From: Drosophila pseudoobscura
Taxonomy: Eukaryota > Arthropoda > Insecta > Diptera > Drosophilidae
Direction of reading: 5' to 3'
Length of the DNA stretch: 64,000 nucleotides
NCBI RefSeq assembly: GCF_009870125.1
Contig: NC_046681.1
Span: forward strand, 11,855,001 to 11,919,000
This document shows positions 1 to 9,287 of the stretch, one piece after another (positions within the stretch are counted from its first letter, which is position 1; the number at the start of each line of letters is the position of its first letter). Below the pieces are notes generated by a model. The model was not told where the DNA came from and did not search any database. It saw only the letters and a list, made by a program, of their open reading frames with translations. The translations under genes and the position numbers were made by a program.

Positions 1-627
1 AGAACAACGATTGCCTGTTTGATTAGCCTTGTCCCTGCATATTCACTGTGGTGCAGCCTGTCAGCACACAACTTCCAAGATTCCTATTTTCTATTTCTTA
101 CACGCGTACAATTTCACCCAATCAAAAGGAAACATCAACTTCGGCTGCCGAGGACATATGTACATACATAGATACAATCTTTAATGGTAGATACATATGT
201 ATGGCGAGGGGATCCGAATGGAATCCAGTGTGTAAAACGTATTCAAATATAATTAAACATAACCTTTAAAAAAAACAAACAAATCTCTTAATTCTGTCAA
301 ATCTAGCCTCGGAAAGGGTATCAAGAAAATACAGACAGTGCGAGTGCCGAAACATAGGGAATAAAGCAAAGAAAAAAAAAGAAGAACCGTTGCTGTCCCG
401 TTACTCGTAGCACACTGCACACATTTGCGGCTCTTCGCATGAGCGGGCGCTAGTTTTCTAGGTGTACGAGGGCGAGTAACGGTGCTCCCAAACGTTTCGT
501 CTTGTACACTGTTTCCTTCCCTCCCTCCTTCCTATTTTGTTGATGCTTTGCTTTGGTTTGTTTCTATGCTGGCTCTAACCAAAGACTATACAATACCAAG
601 ATGTTGCATGAGGAACAAATTCTTTTT
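1..627 (+). repeat. Left arm of 0.63-kb inverted repeat
   Basis: This segment is nearly identical, in reverse complement, to 6495-7120; base 1 pairs with base 7120 and homology ends near 627/6495. A shorter third copy with an internal deletion of roughly 100 bp lies at about 51853-52040. The arm contains no convincing gene. Its inner end (560-627) overlaps the start of the palindromic element at 560-1312. The arms are separated by about 5.9 kb that holds the Kunitz-like gene, a BTB pseudogene and a DINE-1-like element. Confidence 0.85.
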
Positions 628-1312
628 CAATTTTCGTTTGACGCTTCACGGTACGGGCGCGCGGGGCTATTACTTCAATTCTCTTTTACGCTAGCTTCGC
701 CTCCGAAACGCTACTCGGCTTCGTCAATGCCTCGGTCAGCGTCGAGTCGGTGTGTCTCGAGAGAAAGAATACAAAAACAAAATATGAATCGTCTGCTTGC
801 CGAAACCGTAGGGCAGCGTGGTCGCTGATGTTTTTGGCGCGGCACAGTGGGGCCGAAATAGTAAAAAATTGTATGAGTGCTTTAGATAAATTTAATGTAC
901 GCATCTAATAGAGAATTTTCCAATTGAATTTTCAAGATAGTTTTAGTTTAGGAGATATAAGCACTCAAAGTTTAACATTTTTTCAGTGTGCAAATATTTA
1001 TTGAACTCATATTCACTAACTAATCTAGCAAGCTGAGACGGCCAAAGGTCCCACTGTGCCGCTCCAAAGACATCGGCGATCCGCGACCACCGCTTCGACG
1101 GTGCTGAGGCTCGAGAGTCCAGAATTGCCGAACAGACGAAACCGATGGGCAGCGGGGTCGCGGTAGAGACGAAGTACAGGCGAAAAGGGAATTGAAACCC
1201 CGCGCGCTCCCTCGTGCCTTTTGGGTTCTAATGTTAGGACCCGCCCTAGAACAGCTTTTTGGTCGCTCATGCAACATCTTGGTATTGTATAGTCTTTGCT
1301 CTAACCGAAGTG
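560..1312. mobile_element. Palindromic foldback-like element
   Basis: The left half (about 560-855) reappears in reverse complement at about 1035-1312. The outermost 32 bases (583-614, and reversed at about 1267-1298) are identical. Further inside, arm pairs such as the GC-rich block near 650-690 with 1180-1210, and the GCGGCACAGTGGG block near 840 with 1050, remain recognisable but are diverged. The roughly 180-bp AT-rich centre is the loop. No transposase reading frame is seen. It is most likely a non-autonomous foldback or MITE-type element; the family is not recognised. Confidence 0.6.
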
Positions 1313-1834
1313 CGAGTAAGAGATGGTGGCGTGAGTGGATGTGCACTTTTAAATACAATTTTAATGTTCAAAAATATTTCTGGACTTCCTCTTCCTCTCC
1401 TCGAGTATTTTGAAATACGATTCCAAGAACGCTATCAATTTTATAAGCACGCTCTAACGCTCTACTATCGGCTTTTGCCGATACCTTCAATTGAATTACT
1501 CTCACGCTACCCTCACCTCACCTCACCTTTGGCTCCTGCATCAGCTGCTTCTACAGCTGTTTTTTTTTTAGCCTTTTGCGGGCTGCGTCCCGTCCTTTTT
1601 GCGATGCAGGAGGCAAGAAAAATGATTGAGTGGGCACGGCCATATCACCAAAGCAGCCAGACAGTGACACAAAGAGTATGGGCTATGTGACGTTCTTTTA
1701 AGCTTTTAGTTAAATATGTATGTAGAAATCTTGATACATCTGTTCAAAAATCGTTTCGTCGTGCCCCAAAATTGCCTTAGCTAATTGCATTTGAGAATTG
1801 TTTTCAATGCGATTCGCAGTTGGACAGAGTACCA

Positions 1835-2274
1835 ATGATGGATTTCACTTGGAAAGATCGGTGGGTGGGCATCGCTTGCTTTTACTTATGCCTGGCGTTT
1901 GTGGTCGGTGACGCTTTATATTATGACACAAGTACGTGGAATATTCTTCGGTAAAAGCTATGTATGTTCTATTTCCTAATAATCCATTAGCCCTGTGTTA
2001 TGGGGAACCCGACTTCACAGGATGCGATTGGAGAGTTATAAGATGGTTCTTTAACCCATCGACCAAGACTTGTTTCCTTTCACGCGTTTGCAGCGGTGGC
2101 TTCTGGTATTTCATGACTTGTGCACACAACTGCATTGAGCGTGGACCCAAAGAGAGGCTGGCGAGGATAAAGGAAATGAACCAGAAATCTACAATTGTGG
2201 TGCCATTCAATTCGTTCGCATGGACGACAACAGTGACATGGGATCCAACTGTTAGTATAAAAAAAAAAAATTAA
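1835..2274 (+). CDS. Small secreted Kunitz-like protein, two exons
   Basis: Exon 1 is 1835-1931 and exon 2 is 1991-2274, separated by a 59-bp GT-AG intron (gtacgt...ttag). The joined frame encodes about 126 residues. ATG-ATG at 1835 is followed by a hydrophobic stretch (GIACFYLCLAFVVG) that looks like a signal peptide ending near residue 25. The mature part has six cysteines whose first three intervals, C-x8-C-x15-C, are exactly those of Kunitz/BPTI domains. The later intervals are x5, x9 and x3 instead of x7, x12 and x3, so the fold may be modified. The tail is Thr/Ser/Trp-rich. AATAAA lies near 2370. Small Kunitz proteins of flies are often seminal-fluid or haemolymph protease inhibitors; the role here is inferred. 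The last codons run through an A-tract, so the 3' end of the frame is the least certain part. Confidence 0.65.
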
Positions 2275-4600
2275 AAAACCAAAAACACCACAAAATGGTG
2301 GTAAATTGTTTTCGAATTGCCTTTGAGACGTTTATTCATACCTGAAAAGTCATCAAATTAATGCACCCAAATAAAATTTTAAAAAAATATATACATATAT
2401 ATAAAAATGGAAGAAATCATTTTTTTCAGATGTTCAGATCAAGATTTATAAATGTTTTTTTGGGCTTTTATGTACAGTTTCGTAAAAGCAAATCCATCCT
2501 CTAATGATACAAAAAACTAGCCATAATTTATTTCAAATTTGTAAGGCCACAAATCAATCAGAAATTTCTGTTTTTCTTCGTGTTGGCATAGTGTGATTGG
2601 TTTGGATTTTGCATTAGCTAAGCAGCCATATATATGCGAGTATTGTTTTCGATGTATTGCGAGATTGACACTTAGAAATAATCAGCTTTGGGTCGTAGGA
2701 AAAATTCGTTAGAGATCACTAAGGTTAGGTTTGGTAGTGGCCTCCGTTTCGGCCCGTTATGGCACCGCTGGGACTGCGCTATGGGGCGCTAAGTATCTGA
2801 CTATTGTAGCCTTATTGGGTCAAGATAAGGGCCACCCATCCTGTTTGCTTCCAATCTCCTGTGAGGGATGACTGCGCTGCACCTCCATCTGCCAAGTTTT
2901 CAGAGCTCAGAGGTGCCCTACCCTCGTGTCTTCCTTCCTTGATGATAAGCTCAGAAGAGATCAGTAATGATACAATCCTGATCAGTGCTGTGTATTTAGA
3001 TTGATTACAGCCAGAATTGTGGTAACTAGTTCATTCGAATGAAATAAATTGTTAATAATTTAAATAAAATCAAGGAAAGAAACACTCTGCACTACCCTGA
3101 AAAAATGTTGAGTTAATCTCAGACTTTTGTTTTCCACTAGAAAAGGTGCTTTGCATAAATAGGAAAAACAGAAACAAAACTTAATTATGTGGCATTTACA
3201 GCATGAAATAAACCTCCTGTTGCCTTTCACGATAATTACGGAACACGAAACAACAACGGCAACACAAAGAGGAGGAAAAAGAGGGGGAGGGAATGTCAAC
3301 CAACAACAACGAGAACAAATAAACCGCAACTACTTAGCAACATTATACACTTCCGTGGCAGCATCCAGCAGCATCACAGGATCCAAAAACCCACAACCCA
3401 AAAACGTAATTATTGTTGCGGTAAATGCCACAATGCCACCCAGACACCCACCCACTCACCTATTCCCATCCTCTTCTGAACCACTGACCAGGCTTTTTAA
3501 TTTCTTTATATATACATATATACAAAAAAAAAAGTAACAGTAACTGTAACAGAGACCGAGACCGAGCGAAAAAGAGACAAACGATGTGCTCAAAGGGGGA
3601 CAGAGAGAGAGAGAGAGAGAAGGAGAGAGGGAGGTGTAATTGTGAGAGTGCAAAAGAGAGGTGTATATGACAACGTGCCGCGAAAATTAATCCATTTGCT
3701 GTGACAATGACTTTTATGCGGTTTCCAGCAACGCGGCAACGGCAACGGCAACGGCAACGTCCGGGAATCGCCAGCCAGGAAGCCACCACCAGGAGGCCAG
3801 GCCATGGCCAGGCCAGACGTTCAGACCAAAGGACTGACCGTGGGACAGACAGACAATCGGCAAAGTCAAGCCGCAGGCCAAATGCGGGCCATTGTAAAAA
3901 GTGGCCAATAGACAGAGACGGAGACGGAGACAGAAGAGAGTGTGAGAGTGCGAGATTGAGAGATTCAGGGGAAAAACGAAAAGCAAAAGCAAAAAAAAAA
4001 TAGAAACCCCAAGACTCGGTGAAGCTTTACAATCCCTGCGACATGTAAATATTTGGCGACATTTATAAAAAATGTTTACGGACTACCCAGCGAAGGGAAA
4101 GCGGCGGAGGCCTTATCAAAGCAATTATCTCTAAGATGTCCGACGGTACAGAAGAGACCCACCGATTCGGGATTACGGATTCCGGATTCCGGATTCCGGA
4201 ATGGAGGGAGGGGCAGCGCTCCTTCCTTGCTACCCACTGGGCCCCATTGTTTGATTTGGAACCGTAACAGAGACAAAGTACATAACATTTCTCTTGATTT
4301 TTCTCTCACTCTCTGCCTTCTCATTCTTTCCCTTTCAGTTCGCCAACTGCGCTGCCCTCTCTCTGTCCATCGGTTTTTTGCGGCGGATTTGCCAAATGCC
4401 GAAAATTGTCAAATGTTGCGGTCAATTTGCGGTGGACTGGTCGTCCTGGAGATTAGGTGACTGGATAAGAGATGCCCAACTTCCTGCATCTATCTCTCTC
4501 TTTCTCGTTTTGGTGTTGGCTTGAATTACACTTGATTTAAGCCAAGAGCTAATCATGCCGGCACATTTTATAGACATATTTTAATTTGGAAATACAATGG
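2275..4600. other. Non-coding, low-complexity stretch
   Basis: No gene with fly-like codon use is seen. The segment 2715-3000 (ggttaggtttggtagtggcc onward) resembles the tail of a degraded transposable element, but I cannot name it. There is a GA microsatellite at 3602-3620, CAACGG/AACGGC repeats near 3735-3760, and short GATTCCGG direct repeats near 4165-4200. Confidence 0.5.
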
Positions 4601-4624
4601 AATTATATTAAAGAGGAATTCCGT

Positions 4625-5356
4625 TTATTTGTATATCTTGGCATTTTTTCCTGTTTGAAGATAACTGACCTGCAGGTAGAATTGGTCTGAATAAGAGCCA
4701 AAAGAGCCACCAACGCGAATGTAGCGAACGACACGATCCGTGAAGTGCATGTCCTCTAAGTCCTCTCTATGCCTTGTTCCCACGCAATCCCACTGATTAT
4801 TGTCGCAAGAGACCTTCACGTGGAAGCCACTATGTCTTCGGTGACTCCGAAAGTTACCAATAAAGTTGACTACGAAGAAGTTGCTCAGTTCCAAGACAAA
4901 ATCCTGTGTGCGAGGGTCCTTAGTCCAGCGCGCAAGATACCTTTCAGAGGCCAAATTCACCTCCGGCAATAAGACGCCTCGGTAAATCAGATTATTTGGT
5001 GTGATCATTTTATCGATGGCGTCAAGTATTTTGTCCGGTGAGACGATGCCAGAGGGTCGCACCACATGTAGTAGATGCTCGATTCTCATGAGGGGGAAAC
5101 GTATCTGAGAGACCACCGGCTCGATGTTGACGTTGGGATGGTTTGCCTTCCATTTGCACACAGCTCGAAAGATATCTACCTCGGGGACATAAAAGTTGTG
5201 GAGCTGTAGAAATCTCCCAAGTGATTGCCAAGACAGTGCGTAGCAGGTGCTATATTTAATATTTCGGCTACATTGAGGTCCATGAAGGTGAAGCAGTCGT
5301 TTGTCAACTCGTCCAGACTGTATCGACGCTCTGATTCCAGGAGCATCATATCCTAA
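4625..5356 (-). pseudogene. Decayed BTBD9-like pseudogene (BACK + F5/8C remnant)
   Basis: The minus-strand frame ending at 4625 carries a BACK-domain second half (EVDIFRAVCKWKANHP, then VVRPSGIVSPDKILDAID) and an F5/8 type C (discoidin-like) domain (VKVSCDNNQWDCVG, VVRYIRVGG). These match the other BTB genes of the window but are much more diverged. Upstream of about 5240 homology continues in a different frame (YSLDELTNDCFTFMDLN), so there is a frameshift. The BTB domain is missing: homology stops at 5356, where the sequence reads acaatttag/GAT like a splice acceptor, and a DINE-1-like element begins at 5381. The stop codon lies inside an AATAAA at 4624-4629. It is probably the oldest copy in the window, and perhaps once had introns. 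Confidence 0.75.
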
Positions 5357-5380
5357 ATTGTTTAAATAAACTAAAAAAAA

Positions 5381-6497
5381 AACGAGGGGGAACGTTGTGA
5401 GTTGCTGCGGACACCGCAACTCTACAGTTATACCCGATACTAAGTCAGTATGGCTCTCCTCCGGCAGACGCCGCTTCTATTAATCGACACGACAAAGAGT
5501 GCGTGCGAGAGAGACAGAAAATCAGTCTGAGCGTGACGTCGGGCGCTGCGTAGCCAGTGCAAATTGATTTGTTCCTTTCGCTATAAAAATGATCTGATCT
5601 GATCCAGATTCCACAATCTGATAGATATGGTCGCTATCTATGATTCTGCGTTTTTAGTTTTCTCGAATCTGCAATATTGTGGATGCAACAGATTATCGTC
5701 CTTTGTGGGGGCGGAAGGGGGTGGGGCGAAATTTTGAGATATACGTTTTATAGTGAGATCTAACAGGAGTGCGGATACCAAATTTGGTTACTCTAGCCTT
5801 AATAGTCTCTGAGATTTGTGAATATCCCCAGATTTGCATCCTTTGCGGGGGCGGAAGGGGGTGTGGCGAAATTTTGAAACAAACTCGTCTCGGTCCGATA
5901 TATTAGGAGTGTGGATACCAAATTTGGTTGCTCTAGCTTTTATAGTCTCTGAGATCTAGGCGCTAATGTTTTACTCTAAGCAAAGCCGCCTATGCTACGT
6001 GTGTGTTAGAGAGAGACAGGGCGAGAAAAAATGAAATTGTTTTCTTGATGCTGGCTATAATAGTAATACGATCCAATTCAGATTCTGCAGTCTAAAAGAT
6101 AAAGTCATTCTCTACGATTCTGCGTTTTTTGTTTTCTCGTATCTTTAAAATTGTGGATGCCACAGATTTTCGCCCTTTGTGGGGGCGGAGGTGGGCGGGG
6201 CAAAGTTTTGAAATATTTTTGTAGCAGTGACATATCACAGAAGTCTGGATCCAAAACATCGTTGCTCTAGCTCTTATAGTCTTTGAGCATTAGGCGCTGA
6301 AGGGGACGGACAGACGGACAGACGGACGGACGGACAGACGGACAGACAGACATGGCTCAATCGACTCGGCTATTGATGCTGATCAAGAATATATATACTT
6401 TATGGGGTCGGAAACGATTCCTTCTGGACGTTACACACATCCACTTTTACCACAAATCTAATATACCCCAATACTCATTTTGAGTATCGGGTATAAA
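5381..6497 (+). mobile_element. DINE-1/INE-1-like non-autonomous Helitron
   Basis: The element begins aacgagggggaacgttgtga and ends gagtatcgggtataaaaa. Between these are the hallmark blocks of Drosophila DINE-1 relatives: GGACGGACAGACGG repeats near 6303-6350, the block reading tatactttatggggtcggaa near 6394, and repeated 'gggggcggaagggggtg' motifs. Related copies in this window are at 32794-33070, 51138-51500 and 56330-57195. This copy lies between the BTB pseudogene and the right inverted-repeat arm. The family name rests on recalled consensus features. Confidence 0.65.
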
Positions 6498-7120
6498 AAG
6501 AATTTGTTCCTCATGCAACATCTTGGTATTGTATAGTCTTTGGTTAGAGCCAGCATAGAAACAAACCAAAGCAAAGCATCAACAAAATAGGAAGGAGGGA
6601 GGGAAGGAAACAGTGTACAAGACGAAACGTTTGGGAGCACCGTTACTCGCCCTCGTACACCTAGAAAACTAGCGCCCGCTCATGCGAAGAGCCGCAAATG
6701 TGTGCAGTGTGCTACGAGTAACGGGACAGCAACGGTTCTTCTTTTTTTTTCTTTGCTTTATTCCCTATGTTTCGGCACTCGCACTGTCTGTATTTTCTTG
6801 ATACCCTTTCCGAGGCTAGATTTGACAGAATTAGAGATTTGTTTGTTTTTTTTAAAGGTTATGTTTAATTATATTTGAATACGTTTTACACACTGGATTC
6901 CATTCGGATCCCCTCGCCATACATATGTATCTACCATTAAAGATTGTATCTATGTATGTACATATGTCCTCGGCAGCCGAAGTTGATCTTTCCTTTTGAT
7001 TGGGTGAAATTGTACGCGTGTAAGAAATAGAAAATAGGAATCTTGGAAGTTGTGTGCTGACAGGCTGCACCACAGTGAATATGCAGGGACAAGGCTAATC
7101 AAACAGGCAATCGTTGTTCT
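6495..7120 (-). repeat. Right arm of 0.63-kb inverted repeat
   Basis: This is the reverse complement of 1-627 with only scattered mismatches. Downstream of it, 7121-7385 is the 3' flank of the intact BTB gene and is itself duplicated at 52041-52350. Arm plus flank therefore form one unit with the gene. The DINE-1-like element ends exactly where arm homology begins. Confidence 0.85.
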
Positions 7121-7384
7121 TATAGCATTATTTCACTGTGTTATTGCTCTAATAGTTCACTGTATTTGCAGCTCTTCTTGTACTCCCCTCACTTGGTTTC
7201 CATTAATTGGTTGATTGTGTTTTAAATTTGAATGCTGTGCATTTTATTCATATACATATACTTATACGGCTACTAAAGTCTGTATTTCCTGTAGAGTAGA
7301 GATGGGTTCGACTACCTTTCACTTTCATCAAAGGACATAACCTTCCCCACCCAGAGCTCGCTGCTGATGCACAAAGTCACAGTG

Positions 7385-8518
7385 CTACTTTTCGTACATG
7401 GCTGTCAGAGACAGTACATTAGTAGTAGGTGCAGTTCTGATACGAATGTAGCGAACGGGTCGCTGTTTGAATGTTAAGTAATGTGTCGCGGTTTCATAAA
7501 CACTTTTCGATCCCACACAATTCCAGTGAGTCTGGTCGCAAGAAACATGCACTTCGAACCTGATGCTATATGAGCCATATTGGAAAATAAGTTCAATAAA
7601 GTTGATTGCGAAAAGGTTTCTCAGCTCGAAGACTATATGATTTTGCTCATCCTGGAAACGGCGCGCAAGATGTTTCTCTGATGCCACATTCTTCTCCGGC
7701 AACACGACGACACGGTAGGTCAGATTCTTTCCGGTATCCACTTGACCAATGGCGTTGAATATTTGGTCCGGCTCGAATAAGCCAGAGGGGCGTACCTCTT
7801 GCACCAGCTGTTGGACAGTCAAAAGCGGGAGACGTACGAGCGCAGCCACCGTCTTGAAGTCCTCGCTCGGATGGTTGTCCCTCCATTTGCATACAGCTCG
7901 AAAGATATCAATTTCGAGGGCCGCAAACGTGTCCCGTCGCAGGAGTTCCTCAAGTGATTCCTTGGGCAGTTGTGCGAAGGAATCATGTTTTACTATGTCG
8001 GAGCCATTGTTGTCGATGAAATTGAGGCATTCTTCAGCCCGTTGGTTGAGATTTTTGCGGCGTGCGACATCCAGTATCGTGCACACATTACTGACAGAAA
8101 GATTCTGCTGCAGGTATTTTCCTATTCCCGACTCGACGGCCTGCAACCCGTAAAGATGGGCCAAATCGAGCACATCGATAATGGTGTCCACGTCCAGTGT
8201 GGACAGAGGCATCTTCCCCGAGTAGAGATATCCCAGGATTAACTTGAAGGCTTCAAGCGGCACCTCCAGCGGAACTTCCCGTTGGTTCGACTCGGCCAAA
8301 CCGCCGTAGAGCAAAGCGCGGAAGTACTCAGAGCGCGTCGCCAGAACGAGACGGTGGCCCGGCAGCCGCTGATTCTCCACCAGGAACTCCACGTCCGAGT
8401 AGGGCTCGTTCATGCAGAGGCTGGCCATGTCCGCGACGAGGCTGCCGCTGTAGTCGATAATGTATTCATTAGTGGAATTCGGGGACGACGAGGTATCTTT
8501 ATTCGCCTGGCTGCTCAT
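7385..8518 (-). CDS. BTB-BACK-F5/8C protein (BTBD9-like), copy 2
   Basis: Single-exon frame of 377 residues. Order of domains: a short Ser/Asn-rich N-terminus; a BTB/POZ domain at about 28-130 (YSDVEFLVENQRLPGHR, EYFRALLYGG); a BACK domain at about 135-245 (SLEELLRRD, EIDIFRAVCKWRDNHP); and one F5/8 type C domain to the end (EVHVSCDQTHWNCVG, RPVRYIRIR). BTBD9 proteins have the same order but about 600 residues and two F5/8C domains, so this family is a short form. BTB-BACK proteins commonly act as Cullin-3 substrate adaptors; that role is inferred. The start ATGAGCAGC is shared with copy 6. A TATCGATA (DRE-type) motif lies 170 bp upstream at 8687-8694. The frame is intact and GC-rich, suggesting constraint. 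Confidence 0.85.
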   Translation of the reverse strand: MSSQANKDTSSSPNSTNEYIIDYSGSLVADMASLCMNEPYSDVEFLVENQRLPGHRLVLATRSEYFRALLYGGLAESNQREVPLEVPLEAFKLILGYLYSGKMPLSTLDVDTIIDVLDLAHLYGLQAVESGIGKYLQQNLSVSNVCTILDVARRKNLNQRAEECLNFIDNNGSDIVKHDSFAQLPKESLEELLRRDTFAALEIDIFRAVCKWRDNHPSEDFKTVAALVRLPLLTVQQLVQEVRPSGLFEPDQIFNAIGQVDTGKNLTYRVVVLPEKNVASEKHLARRFQDEQNHIVFELRNLFAINFIELIFQYGSYSIRFEVHVSCDQTHWNCVGSKSVYETATHYLTFKQRPVRYIRIRTAPTTNVLSLTAMYEK

Positions 8519-8686
8519 TTTCGTTTCCTCAAATAACCTGTAACAATTGCAATTAAATGTTATTCGGTGCTCCGCAGATTTAGTACTGCTTGCATGACAG
8601 ATTAGTTAGATCGAACAACTAAAAAATGATCGGTGCGGAAACGAGCGCGCTGATAAGATAAGATTGGAGATCCCACCCCTATCTAC

Positions 8687-8694
8687 TATCGATA
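8687..8694. promoter_or_regulatory. DRE-like motif TATCGATA upstream of BTB copy 2
   Basis: A perfect TATCGATA, the DREF-binding core promoter element of Drosophila, lies 169 bp upstream of the copy 2 start codon. The same motif is upstream of copies 3 and 6 and in the 5' flank of pseudogene copy 5. Functional use is inferred. Confidence 0.45.
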
Positions 8695-9168
8695 GGGTAC
8701 GAGTAGACCTCTCGTGTACACTATGCTTATAGCATTGTTTGATCAATCAAGCATTTCTGCCCGAGAAAGGCTTACATTTCGGAGAGTAGCTTCATCCTAA
8801 ACACTTCAGTGTTCAACTCCGGCGATCGTGTGCGCCGCGCACCCAGATCGAAATTTTGAAAGTGATTTTAGATCAGCTGCGCTTTTAGGCCTCTTTCCGG
8901 CCTAGTGTGCGCGAGACCAAATTCGAAATCAACAGAACGGTTTATTCATCCGTTGATTTTTAGAGCTGGTTGCAAAATGATCTAAAAGCTCTTGCTCCGT
9001 CAGTTTAAAAGCTTCGATCGTCGAAGCTTTTGGTTTGAATATTAAATTTGAGGCTTTTATTGATTTATTCCCTGGGACTGCTGTGACTTTTGGGATCATA
9101 AAGTCTCTGCTTGGATCCTATCCTTTTATGGCTTCAGCTAAAAATAAAATCTTTACATACTTATTCAC

Positions 9169-9174
9169 TTTATT
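9169..9174 (-). terminator. Polyadenylation signal of the SLC6 gene
   Basis: AATAAA on the minus strand, about 115 bp beyond the SLC6 stop codon. In the duplicated copy at 54.6 kb this site is missing, because about 280 bp around it (roughly 8893-9172 here) are absent there. Confidence 0.5.
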
Positions 9175-9287
9175 GGCAGACTTAAGAGTTATACAAGATC
9201 TTCTAGTATACTTTTTCACAACTTAAAAAATATACATTCACAAAACTATTTACAATGGTGGCTCTCTCAATACGTACAGATCTCCGG

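Noticed and set aside
1020..1358. 112-codon minus-strand frame
   Set aside because: It lies inside the palindromic element and its mirror arm does not preserve the frame.
7749..8536. Plus-strand frames opposite BTB copy 2, repeated opposite copies 3, 4 and 6
   Set aside because: They recur only because the sense gene is duplicated; they carry no recognisable domain.
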